Positions 34,792 through 43,149 of a stretch of DNA of 64,000 nt are shown here, one piece after another. Source of the DNA: Rhizobium freirei PRF 81 (GTDB taxonomy: Bacteria; Pseudomonadota; Alphaproteobacteria; Rhizobiales; Rhizobiaceae); NCBI RefSeq assembly GCF_000359745.1, contig NZ_AQHN01000084.1:496001-560000 (forward strand), written 5' to 3'. Every line of letters begins with the position of its first letter. The stretch's first letter is position 1. The notes under the pieces were generated by a model, which was not told the origin of the DNA, ran no database searches, and was given only the letters and a program-made list of their open reading frames with translations. The translations under genes were made by a program, and so were the position numbers.

Positions 34792-35655
34792 GTGGGCAGT
34801 CTTTCCGATTCCGCTTTGGTTGCTAAACGGCTCGCAGAAATCTGCGACGCGCAGCCCTTCGTAACCCGCTTCCTGGTGCGCAACCTTTTGACCGGCGAAA
34901 CGATCGAACGCGGCGCCGACGAAGAAACCCCTTCGGCAAGCACCCGCAAGACCTCGATCATGATGGCCGCGCTGAAGGCGGCGCAGGATGGTCGGCTCGA
35001 TCTTGACGAGCCGGTCACCTATGAAGCGCGCTTTGCCGAGGAAGTGGCAAGCGGTATGTTCCGCTATCTGACCCCCGGCATCGTCATTTCGCTGCGCGAT
35101 GCCATTACTGGCATGATGGTGCTGAGCGACAATGTCTGCACCAAGATGGTGTTCGAACGCCTGACGCTGCAGGAGGTCGACACCTATTGCAAGTCGATCG
35201 GCCTTGCCGGCACGCACCATCGGTTCCTGATCCCGCCGCTCGCCCTGTCGCCGGATCACGCGCTGAAGTCGGTGACGACGACCACGGCGCGCGATCAGGC
35301 CACCCTCCTGCAGATGATCCTCGACGCGCAGACCTCGGCGGCAATGCTGGAGAAACTTGGCGTCTCGGTGGAACTCTGCGCCTATGCGCTGCAGACGCTG
35401 AAGAACCAGATTCTGCGCTATGCGATCCCGTCCCGCCTGCCTTTCGGCACGGTCGTCGCCCACAAGAGCGGCACGGGCAAGCGCGGCCGCATGAATGCCG
35501 GCATTGTCTATCGCGACGGCGCCCCGTTCTACATCATCTCCGCTTATACCGACGAGGTGCCGCTCGCCATGCAGGACGGCACGCCGGGATATACGATGGC
35601 CCTGGAGACGATCGGCCGGCTGTCGCGCGCTTGCTGGGACGGATTTGCGTCATAA
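34792..35655 (+). CDS. Cytoplasmic serine hydrolase, class A beta-lactamase fold
   Basis: 287 residues from a GTG start with GGAG eight bases upstream, 1 bp after the ATPase stop. The three active-site boxes of penicillin-recognising enzymes are in order: SxxK at Ser50-Lys53, SDN at 112-114 and KSG at 225-227. There is no signal peptide, and I see no ExxLN omega-loop motif carrying the deacylating glutamate of true class A beta-lactamases. It is inside a peptide-type transporter operon, so I infer it cleaves the imported amide, lactam or ester in the cytoplasm rather than giving drug resistance. Confidence 0.82.
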   Translation: MGSLSDSALVAKRLAEICDAQPFVTRFLVRNLLTGETIERGADEETPSASTRKTSIMMAALKAAQDGRLDLDEPVTYEARFAEEVASGMFRYLTPGIVISLRDAITGMMVLSDNVCTKMVFERLTLQEVDTYCKSIGLAGTHHRFLIPPLALSPDHALKSVTTTTARDQATLLQMILDAQTSAAMLEKLGVSVELCAYALQTLKNQILRYAIPSRLPFGTVVAHKSGTGKRGRMNAGIVYRDGAPFYIISAYTDEVPLAMQDGTPGYTMALETIGRLSRACWDGFAS

Positions 35656-35684
35656 CGATCAACGATAGATAAGAGGGTAGAACA

Positions 35685-37226
35685 GTGAAAAAGCTTCTTC
35701 TTGCGGGCACGGCCCTGCTCGCACTGGCAAATGTCGCGGCAGCGCGCGATATCACTGTTGCGCAGAGTTCCGACCTGCGCAGCAACAATCCCGGCGTAAA
35801 CCGCGACGGCAATACCGACGGGGTGATCCTGCACATCGTTGAGGGGCTTGTCGGCTACAATAACGCCGGCGAAGTGAAGCCGCTGCTCGCCAAGAGCTTC
35901 GAGACTTCCGCCGACGGCCTGACCTACACGTTCAAGCTCCGGACCGATGTCAAATTCCACAATGGCAAGCTGCTGACGGCAGACGATGTGGTATGGAACT
36001 GGACGCGTTACCTGAAGCCTGAGACGAAATGGACTTGCTTGTCCGATTTCGCAGCCGGCGGTGCTGCGCATGTAACTGGCGTCAAGGCAGTCGATGCATC
36101 GACGGTCGAAATCAAGCTTGAAAAGCCATCAGCCGTTTTCCTCGGCCTGATGTCGCGTCCGGAATGCGGCTATACCGGGATGATCTCGCCCGATTCCATC
36201 GCCGCAGACGGCAGCCTTATCAAGCCGATCGGCACCGGTCCCTTCATGTGGGACGAATGGAAGAAGGGCGAATATATTCACCTGAAGAAGTTCGCCGATT
36301 ACCTCTCGCCGGCAAATGACGGCAAGCCGGACGGCATGGTCGGCTCCAAGCGGCCGCTTGCCGACGGCATCAAGTTCATGGTCATTCCCGATCCTTCGAC
36401 CGTAAAGGCCGGCCTGGAATCGGGGGTGCTCGACACGGCCGAACTTTCGCCCGATCTCATCCCGGAAATCAAATCGAACCCGAAGATGCAGCTCATCGTG
36501 GCGCGCAACAACGGCAAGAACCTGTTCTATATCCAGACGCGCGACAAGCTGCTGGGCAAGCCCGGCGTGCGCCGTGCCATGGCGATGGCGCTCGATCTCG
36601 ATGAACTCGTCGGTGCCGCGTCCAATGGAACCGGCGAGGCCAATGGATCGATGGTGTCGCAGGATTCCGTTTATTTCGACGCGACCCAGAAGAAGCGTCT
36701 GCCCTATGATCTGGAGGCGGCTAAGAAGGAACTTGCTGCCGCAGGCTACAAGGGCGAGCCGATCTCGATCATCGCCAACAAACGCGGCAATGTGCCGAGC
36801 TTTCCGGTTGCCGTGATGGCGCAGGCCATGCTGCAGCAGATCGGCCTCAACGTGCAGATCGAGGTGCTTGACTATGCGACCCAGGTCGATCGCCGCCGTT
36901 CCGGCAATTACCAGATCATTTCGCAGTCGGTCGCACCGCGTCTCGATCCGGCGCTGATGTATTCCTTCTATGTCGGTGACAAGGACAAGAACGCCTCGCT
37001 GATGTGGGATGACCCGAAGGCCGTCGAGCTGATGAAGGCTGCTTATGTCGAGGCCGATCAGAGCAAGCGACAGAAGATCTTCGATGAGTTCCACGATCTC
37101 ATGCTGAAGGATATGCCGGGCATCTTCCTCTACGACATGGTCGATGTCTGGGGCGCGACCAAGAAGCTGAAAGGGCAGCCGGTCTGGCAGTCGAACGCCC
37201 GCCTCTGGGAAGTGTCGGTCGACTGA
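35685..37226 (+). CDS. Solute-binding protein of peptide-type ABC transporter (SBP family 5)
   Basis: 513 residues. Sec signal peptide MKKLLLAGTALLALANVAAA, mature start near RDITVAQSSDLR. Extracytoplasmic family 5 fold, with GLVGYNNAGEVKPLLAKSFETSADGLTYTFKLR, VKFHNGKLLTADDVVWNW and PIGTGPFMWDEWKKGEYI. It delivers substrate to the DppBC-like permeases. 29 bp after the serine hydrolase gene and last before a terminator at 37.23 kb. The family takes peptides, opines, glutathione and oligosaccharides, so substrate cannot be read. Confidence 0.92.
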   Translation: MKKLLLAGTALLALANVAAARDITVAQSSDLRSNNPGVNRDGNTDGVILHIVEGLVGYNNAGEVKPLLAKSFETSADGLTYTFKLRTDVKFHNGKLLTADDVVWNWTRYLKPETKWTCLSDFAAGGAAHVTGVKAVDASTVEIKLEKPSAVFLGLMSRPECGYTGMISPDSIAADGSLIKPIGTGPFMWDEWKKGEYIHLKKFADYLSPANDGKPDGMVGSKRPLADGIKFMVIPDPSTVKAGLESGVLDTAELSPDLIPEIKSNPKMQLIVARNNGKNLFYIQTRDKLLGKPGVRRAMAMALDLDELVGAASNGTGEANGSMVSQDSVYFDATQKKRLPYDLEAAKKELAAAGYKGEPISIIANKRGNVPSFPVAVMAQAMLQQIGLNVQIEVLDYATQVDRRRSGNYQIISQSVAPRLDPALMYSFYVGDKDKNASLMWDDPKAVELMKAAYVEADQSKRQKIFDEFHDLMLKDMPGIFLYDMVDVWGATKKLKGQPVWQSNARLWEVSVD

Positions 37227-37233
37227 GTTGCTT

Positions 37234-37276
37234 GCCCGCGCCGATGCGGATCGAGGCGCGGGCAGTTCATTTTTTT
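37234..37276 (+). terminator. Terminator after the binding-protein gene
   Basis: Stem CCGCGCC (37237-37243) / GGCGCGG (37256-37262), with TG/CA pairing extended past a one-base bulge, then a run of seven T at 37270-37276. Intrinsic terminator ending or attenuating the ABC operon before the AbgB-like gene. Confidence 0.7.
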
Positions 37277-37351
37277 AGAAGAAGCCAGCGCCTTCGCGGC
37301 GAGCGGCTTTCCGCGCCCTTAGACGGCGTTAACACGATATGAGGACGAGCG

Positions 37352-38794
37352 ATGAACCGAGAGGCCGTACAATCGATTGCGGCAGCGATCGAAGCGATGA
37401 AGCCGGATTTTACCAAGCTGAGCGACCGCATCTGGGATTTCGCCGAGCTGAAATTCGAGGAGACACGTTCGTCCGAACTCCTTGCGAGCACGCTCGAAGA
37501 TAACGGCTTTTCGCTGCGGCGCGGCGTGGCGGGCATGGAGACGGCCTTTATCGGCGATTTCGGTGCCGGCAAGCCCGTCATCGCTTTTCTGGGGGAATTC
37601 GACGCACTGGCCGGCATGAGCCAAGTCGCGAACCTTGCCGCGCACGAAGCCGTAATTGAGGGGGCGACCGGGCATGGCTGCGGCCACAATCTGCTCGGCG
37701 TCGGTTCGCTGATGGCGGCGATTGCGCTTGCCCGCCATATGAAGGCAAACACCCTTCCGGGCACCGTCCGCTATTACGGCTGCCCGGGCGAAGAGGGCGG
37801 TTCGGGCAAGACCTTCATGGTTCGCGCAGGTCTGTTCGACGATGTCGATGCCGCTCTGACCTGGCATCCCGCGCCTTTCAACGGCGTCCGCTCGACCAAT
37901 AATCTCGCGGTCATCGAATATTACTATCGCTTCAAGGGCGTTGCTGCGCATGCATCGAATGCTGCCCATCTCGGCCGGTCGGCGCTGGACGCTGTGGAAC
38001 TGATGAATGTCGGCGTCAACTTCCTGCGCGAGCACATGCCGCAAGACTGCCGCGTGCATTATGCGATCACCGACACGGGCGGCAAGGCTGCGAATGTTGT
38101 CCAGGCAAAGGCCGAGGTGCTCTATCTGATCCGCGCGCCGGAAATGCCGCAGGCTCTCGATCTTGCCAAACGCGTCGAGAAAGTCGCGCGCGGCGCCGCC
38201 ATGATGACGGAAACCGATGTAGAGATCGTCTTCGACACGGCTTCGACCAATCTTTTGCCCAACATCACGCTCGAAACCGCCATGCATGAGAACATGACGG
38301 CACTCGGGCCGGTCGCTTTCGACGAGGTGGATCTAACCTTCGCCCGGTCGATCCAGCAAACCTTTACGGACGAGGCGATCAAGAGCAGCATCCGGCTTTA
38401 CCAGATCAAGGGCGATGTCTTTTCCAATGCGAAGGTCGACGGATCGACGCCGCTGCATCTCGGCTTGCGCGAGTTCGAGGGCCAGTCGCATTTCCGCGCC
38501 GGGTCGACCGATGTCGGCGATGTCAGCTGGGTGACGCCGACGGCGCAATGCTGGACGCCGGCTTGGGCAATCGGCACGAACCCTCATACCTGGCAGGTCG
38601 TGGCCCAGGGAAAAAGTGCCGTCGCTCACAAGGCTATGGCGCATGCCGCAAAGGCGCTTGCGACAACTGGGCTCTCGCTGATGATATCACCGTCGCTCGT
38701 GGCTCGGGCAAAAGCGGAATGGCTGGAGAAGACGGAGGGCAAACCCTATGTCTGCCCCATCCCCATGGATATCATGCCGGGAGACAAAGCGTGA
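37352..38794 (+). CDS. M20 amidohydrolase, AbgB-like
   Basis: 480 residues, close to E. coli AbgB (p-aminobenzoyl-glutamate hydrolase subunit B). Metal and active-site segments: FLGEFDALAGMSQVA, GATGHGCGHNLLGVGSLMA, GCPGEEGGSGKTFMVRAG with the catalytic Glu, and ALTWHPAPFNGV. A lid domain (about 190-300) starts YYRFKGVAAHASNAAHLGRSALDAVELMN. Cytoplasmic. It sits after the peptide-type ABC operon, so the imported compound may be an amide split by this enzyme; without AbgA or AbgT nearby, p-aminobenzoyl-glutamate is only one possibility. Confidence 0.9.
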   Translation: MNREAVQSIAAAIEAMKPDFTKLSDRIWDFAELKFEETRSSELLASTLEDNGFSLRRGVAGMETAFIGDFGAGKPVIAFLGEFDALAGMSQVANLAAHEAVIEGATGHGCGHNLLGVGSLMAAIALARHMKANTLPGTVRYYGCPGEEGGSGKTFMVRAGLFDDVDAALTWHPAPFNGVRSTNNLAVIEYYYRFKGVAAHASNAAHLGRSALDAVELMNVGVNFLREHMPQDCRVHYAITDTGGKAANVVQAKAEVLYLIRAPEMPQALDLAKRVEKVARGAAMMTETDVEIVFDTASTNLLPNITLETAMHENMTALGPVAFDEVDLTFARSIQQTFTDEAIKSSIRLYQIKGDVFSNAKVDGSTPLHLGLREFEGQSHFRAGSTDVGDVSWVTPTAQCWTPAWAIGTNPHTWQVVAQGKSAVAHKAMAHAAKALATTGLSLMISPSLVARAKAEWLEKTEGKPYVCPIPMDIMPGDKA

Positions 38795-39040
38795 TTCTGG
38801 ACGGATCGCTCGGCGCAAGCCGACTAAGGCGCGCGCGGGGCAGCACGTGCCGAGCGCTCCCGTGGTCGTTTTACAGCCACATGATCTGCGCTGGATGCCC
38901 AAACGCTGCAGCCCGCCCTTGACGCATACCGAATGCTCGATTGCTCAGGCCCGATAAACCTCGCCTTAAATCCAACTGTCCCCGCTTGGCCTCAGTTCCA
39001 AGTACGGCGCTTGCGTAATTTCCTCCCTCCTTCAGTCCCG

Positions 39041-39796
39041 TCAGTGCAGACCCGTAATCATGGCGATGATCTCGTTCTTATCAGTTTCAGAGGTTTTCCG
39101 GACACCGATCTGCTTGCCGCGACGCAAGACGCAGATGCGGTCGGACAGTTTGAAGACCTGATCGAGGCTGTGGCTGATGATCAAAATGCCGATATTGCGC
39201 TTCTTCAGCGATTCGACGATCTCCTCGACCTTGGCGGTTTCGGCAACCCCGAGTGCTGCGGTCGGCTCATCCAGCAGGACGAGCTTGCTCGCCCAGTGGG
39301 TTGCGCGGGCGATAGCAACGCCCTGCCTTTGACCCCCCGAGAGATCGCGGATCGTCGCATGCGCGGAGGGGATGCGAACGTCGAGTTCCTTTACCAGCGC
39401 CTCGGTCTCGGCAATCATCTTCTTGCGGTCGAGCAGGCCAAATGATTTTGTCGGTTCGCGGCCGAGGAACATGTTCATGTAAACGGTCTGCTGGTCGGCC
39501 AGGGCGAGATCCTGATAGACGACCTCGATACCGTGGCTGCGGGCCATCGTGGCATTTGACATGACCACCGGCTGACCATCGATCAGGATCGATCCGGAGG
39601 TCGGTGTATAGACCCCCGAAATGATCTTGATCAGCGTTGATTTTCCCGCGCCGTTGTCGCCCACGAGCGCGACGATTTCACCCGGATGCACATCGAGAGA
39701 GAAATTCTCGATCGCAACGATGGCATCGAAACTCTTATGGATGTCCTTCAATTCGAGAACGGGCTGAAAGCCATCGTTCGGAGCATTGTTCGACAT
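39041..39796 (-). CDS. Sugar-type ABC transporter ATPase, single domain (FrcA-like)
   Basis: 251 residues from ATG 39796 (GGAGAG ribosome site). One ABC domain only, unlike the double-domain RbsA: Walker A GDNGAGKS at 46-53, signature LSGGQRQG, Walker B LVLLDEPTAALG, H-loop ISHSLDQVF. FrcA of the rhizobial fructose transporter has the same half-size layout and would work as a homodimer. Last gene of the minus-strand cluster that starts at the ROK regulator; 10 bp after the racemase gene. Confidence 0.92.
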   Translation of the reverse strand: MSNNAPNDGFQPVLELKDIHKSFDAIVAIENFSLDVHPGEIVALVGDNGAGKSTLIKIISGVYTPTSGSILIDGQPVVMSNATMARSHGIEVVYQDLALADQQTVYMNMFLGREPTKSFGLLDRKKMIAETEALVKELDVRIPSAHATIRDLSGGQRQGVAIARATHWASKLVLLDEPTAALGVAETAKVEEIVESLKKRNIGILIISHSLDQVFKLSDRICVLRRGKQIGVRKTSETDKNEIIAMITGLH

Positions 39797-39806
39797 GGGA
39801 TCTCTC

Positions 39807-41006
39807 CTAAAGCGGCCAGGCCGCAGGCTCGCCGTTGGTGTATTCGATTGTTTCGACGCGAGGCTCTCCTCTCGAAATCCCCGAGACGCCGACCACATAG
39901 GCTCTGGTCACGAAAGCCTGCCCACGGAAGCCGAAAATGGCGGTGTCGCCGGGTTTCGGTGCACCGGGGCCGCTGGCATCGATCATGGCGTAGTAGTCGA
40001 TCATCGAAGGCGGAGGCACCTCGACGCTGCGCAACGCACTTGTGGCCGCCGTCGGTTCGCTGGAGACGATTGCCTTGACGTCGTAGTCCGGGAAGATCGG
40101 GTCGATGTAGAAGCCGCCGCCCAGACAATAAGCCTTACCGCCGGACAGGTGCGAGACCTCGGTCACGTAAAGTACCGCCGGCGATTCCGGCACGTCCTCG
40201 ACGGCATGCAGCGCCGTGGTGCCGTGCAGGCCATTGCCAGGCTCGACCTGCGTGGCGCCAGCCTCGGCAAGGGCGGAAAGCATGACGCTCGACGTTGTGC
40301 CCGGGGCGTTGATTTCAATGCCGCGCCTGCCGGCCTTGGCGAGCGCTTCGGCCGCCTTCGAAAGCGTCGTGAGATTCTGGGTCGGCAATACCTTGCGGCT
40401 TGCATGATCGTAGAGAAGGGCAGGGAAGGTGGTGATGCCGGCAAAGCGGCCACCTTCGAGACCATCGAGCATGTCTGCGACCTCTGCCACCTGGTCCGCG
40501 TCAAAGCCGCCTTCATGGCCACGATAGAAGGTGTCGCCCTCGGCGTGGATGCGCGCCAGCAGATCCTGGGTTCGACCGGCGGCTGCGGCACCCGCCGCCG
40601 CTTCCATCGCCTTCACCTCGTTGAAGACAGTCCAGTAGTCGGGTTTCAGCACCCTTGCGGCGGCGCTTGCCTCATGGCGAGCGACCTGCTGAAGATGCCC
40701 GAGATGCCCAATTCTCATGCCGGCCTTATGTGTCGCGCGGGCGCAGGCCATGTCGACGGCGACCGAGCGGTCGATGCCGCCGCGCATGATTGCCTGGCAG
40801 GCCGAGCTCGACCGGCCGAACTGCTTCGTCATGGCGAATATCTTCAGGTCAAGCCTGGTGGCCTCATCCTTGAGGATGCGGGCATTCTGCTCGAGAGTAT
40901 CGAGGTCGATCACATAGGCATCGGCCGGGATGTTGCCGCGCTGGTGTAGATTTTGCGTAGCCTCGATGAAGGCCGGATTACGTTTGCGTAGACTTTCGAG
41001 AAACAT
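39807..41006 (-). CDS. YhfX-type PLP-dependent racemase (alanine-racemase fold)
   Basis: 399 residues from ATG 41006. Closely patterned on E. coli YhfX: start MFLESLRKRNPAFIEA, YVIDLDTLEQNARILK, KIFAMTKQFGR with PLP lysine Lys61, a GHLGHLQQVARHE segment, AGITTFPALLYD, APGTTSSVMLSALAEAGATQVEPG, TEVSHLSGGKAYCLGGGFY, and VTRAYVVGVSGISRGEP near the end. YhfX has no settled reaction; the fold-type III barrel suggests amino acid racemisation or a related PLP reaction. The gene lies inside a sugar-type ABC operon, between permease (11 bp) and ATPase (10 bp). Confidence 0.87.
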   Translation of the reverse strand: MFLESLRKRNPAFIEATQNLHQRGNIPADAYVIDLDTLEQNARILKDEATRLDLKIFAMTKQFGRSSSACQAIMRGGIDRSVAVDMACARATHKAGMRIGHLGHLQQVARHEASAAARVLKPDYWTVFNEVKAMEAAAGAAAAGRTQDLLARIHAEGDTFYRGHEGGFDADQVAEVADMLDGLEGGRFAGITTFPALLYDHASRKVLPTQNLTTLSKAAEALAKAGRRGIEINAPGTTSSVMLSALAEAGATQVEPGNGLHGTTALHAVEDVPESPAVLYVTEVSHLSGGKAYCLGGGFYIDPIFPDYDVKAIVSSEPTAATSALRSVEVPPPSMIDYYAMIDASGPGAPKPGDTAIFGFRGQAFVTRAYVVGVSGISRGEPRVETIEYTNGEPAAWPL

Positions 41007-41017
41007 GGTCAGTGTCC

Positions 41018-41995
41018 TTATCGAGCTTTTTCGCGGAGTGACACGGCAACGGCGGCAAGGATGATGAAGCCGCGCACGATCATCTGGTCGGAAACGGATA
41101 GCCCCATCAGAATGAGCCCGTTGTTGAGCATCCCCATCATGAGGGAGCCGACCAGGGCGCCGACGATGGAACCCTTTCCGCCGTTCAGCAGCGTGCCGCC
41201 GACGATGACCGCCGCAATGACGGTCATGAGGTCGGTTTCGCCAAGCGTGTATTTCGCAGCCTGGAGCCTGCCCGCATAGAGCAGCCCCGCAAGGCCGGCG
41301 AGCGTGCCGGAGATCATCAAGACGGCAAGGCGCATCTTTGGGACGCTGATCCCGGAGACACTTGCGGCACGGGCATTGTCGCCAAGCGCCAGAACATGCG
41401 CGCCGAACCGGGTTTCTCTGTAGATGATATGGCCAACGGCGACGCCGATCACCGTCCACCAGATCAGCGAGGGAATTCCGAAGAGGGCACCCGATCCGAA
41501 GAAGCCCGTAAAGAACTCGTCGGTCACGGGAATACTGCGCAGGTTGGTCATGGAGCGGGAGACGCCCGCAAAGAGCCCCAAGGTTGCCAGTGTCACAAGA
41601 AAGGAGGGCAGTCTGACATAGGCGACGAGTACGCCGTTGATCAGTCCGATGAACAAGCCGGCGCCAAGTCCCGCCGCGATGCCGGCAATTGGCCCGTAAG
41701 CGGCGAGCGCGACGGCCGCCGCCAATGCAGAGACGGCGACCGTTGAGCCGATCGACAGGTCGATCTCCCCGGCCGACATCACGAACACCAGTCCGATTGC
41801 CATGATCGTTGCCGGCGCCGTCTGCAGGACGATATTGGAGAGATTTCGGGCAGTCAGAAACCCGCTGTCCTTGAGCACGATCGCAAAGAACAGGAAGATC
41901 GCGAGGAAGCCGAGATAGACAACATAGTTCTTGAGATTGGCGAGACGTCTTGGCCGTGCCTTCGTGGGCGTGGGCAAGGAATTTGCTTGGGACAT
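41018..41995 (-). CDS. Sugar-type ABC transporter permease (RbsC/FrcC-like)
   Basis: 325 residues with 8-10 membrane helices. Typical BPD_transp_2 segments: LSNIVLQTAPATIMAIGLVFVMSAGEIDLSIGSTVAVSALAAAV, GLINGVLVAYVRLPSFLVTLATLGLFAGVSRSMT, and VGGTLLNGGKGSIVGALVGSLMMGMLNNGL. Inner membrane, pairs with the single-domain ATPase downstream and the two binding proteins upstream. In this family substrates are usually monosaccharides or polyols, which contrasts with the amino-acid enzymes beside it. Confidence 0.93.
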   Translation of the reverse strand: MSQANSLPTPTKARPRRLANLKNYVVYLGFLAIFLFFAIVLKDSGFLTARNLSNIVLQTAPATIMAIGLVFVMSAGEIDLSIGSTVAVSALAAAVALAAYGPIAGIAAGLGAGLFIGLINGVLVAYVRLPSFLVTLATLGLFAGVSRSMTNLRSIPVTDEFFTGFFGSGALFGIPSLIWWTVIGVAVGHIIYRETRFGAHVLALGDNARAASVSGISVPKMRLAVLMISGTLAGLAGLLYAGRLQAAKYTLGETDLMTVIAAVIVGGTLLNGGKGSIVGALVGSLMMGMLNNGLILMGLSVSDQMIVRGFIILAAVAVSLREKAR

Positions 41996-42021
41996 GATGT
42001 TCCCCTTCGTTTATGCGTTCT

Positions 42022-43083
42022 TTATTGCACGGCCGCTGCGACGGATGGCGGCACGTCCCTGTTGAGCGATTTCCGCCATCCGTCCTTCACGCTCTTACGG
42101 GTCACGGCGAGGGAATCGACAACGAGGAACGGCGGCGATGTCTTGCCGATCAGCGATCCCGCGGCGGAACGCGCGGCAGTGGCGCCGATCGAGTAGGCTT
42201 CGTCTGCAACCAGGGCCGTGACGTTGCCACCCTTGACCATGTCCAGCGCGGCGGGTTCGTTGAGATCGAGCGTGACGATCTTTGCATGCGTGTTGCCGGC
42301 GGCGCGCAGGGCTGTCAGGACGCTCAGCGCCGGCTCAGCCCAGGTAACATAGATGCCGTCGAGGTCGGGATGCTGGACCACCATCGCCTGCGCGATTTCC
42401 TCGCTGCGTGCCGGATCGGCCATACCGGCCTCGGCGACGATCTTCATATCCGGATATTGGTGTTCGATCGTCGTCTTGAACGCGCGGTCGCGCTGGTTGG
42501 TGACGTAAAAGTCCGCATCATGGAAAATATAGCCGATCTTGCCTTTTCCTTCGAGCGCCGCCGCCATGGCGACGGCCGCCTTGTTGCCCATCTGAAAGAG
42601 ATCGTCGGAAACGATCGTCACATAGTCCTTGCCGTGTTCATATCCGGCTGGCGAATTGTCGATGAAGGCCAGCTTGGTGCCTGCCTTGAGAGCGGGATCA
42701 TAGATCGGGGCAGCGCTTGCCGGGTCGACGGGCAAAGATACGATGATGGACGGTTTCTTGGCGAGGACGGTTTCGACGTCCGATTTCTGCCGTGCAGCGT
42801 CGAAACCCGCATTCGTCTGGGCGACGACCTCGATGCCGAGGCGTTTGAACTCGTCCAGCGCGCCGGAATTGACCGCATTGGTATATTCGCTCATCTCATG
42901 CCAGACGAGAGCAGCGGTATAGCGTCCGGCCCGGATTTTCTGCTCCTCATCGGCGGTCAACGCGACCGTACTAGCCGGCGTGGGGCTTTCGCCATGTGGT
43001 CCGGTCGTTGCTCCTTCCGCGGCGAAGGCATGGCTGGCCATCAGGCTTGCCAGCAAGGCAAGGGCGGCTTTGTTGTACATCAT
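42022..43083 (-). CDS. Sugar-type ABC solute-binding protein (first of two paralogues)
   Basis: 353 residues with Sec signal peptide (MMYNKAALALLASLMASHAFA). Periplasmic type I fold: LVWHEMSEYTNAVNSGALDEFKRLGIEVVAQTNAGFDAARQKSDVETVLAKKP in the first lobe, LDGIYVTWAEPALSVLTALRAAGN and VTLDLNEPAALDMVKGGNVTALVADEAY in the second. Very similar throughout to the neighbouring binding protein at 43150-44211, so it arose by tandem duplication. It hands substrate to the RbsC-like permease whose gene follows 26 bp downstream. Confidence 0.92.
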   Translation of the reverse strand: MMYNKAALALLASLMASHAFAAEGATTGPHGESPTPASTVALTADEEQKIRAGRYTAALVWHEMSEYTNAVNSGALDEFKRLGIEVVAQTNAGFDAARQKSDVETVLAKKPSIIVSLPVDPASAAPIYDPALKAGTKLAFIDNSPAGYEHGKDYVTIVSDDLFQMGNKAAVAMAAALEGKGKIGYIFHDADFYVTNQRDRAFKTTIEHQYPDMKIVAEAGMADPARSEEIAQAMVVQHPDLDGIYVTWAEPALSVLTALRAAGNTHAKIVTLDLNEPAALDMVKGGNVTALVADEAYSIGATAARSAAGSLIGKTSPPFLVVDSLAVTRKSVKDGWRKSLNRDVPPSVAAAVQ

Positions 43084-43149
43084 TCCCTACTCCCTGGAAT
43101 TCTTTTTAAAGAAGGTGGCGGCCCTGCAACCGCCACCCTCGATGAAGGC

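Noticed and set aside
34792..35655. Antibiotic-resistance beta-lactamase
   Set aside because: No signal peptide, no visible omega-loop ExxLN motif, and an operon position within a transporter speak against resistance.
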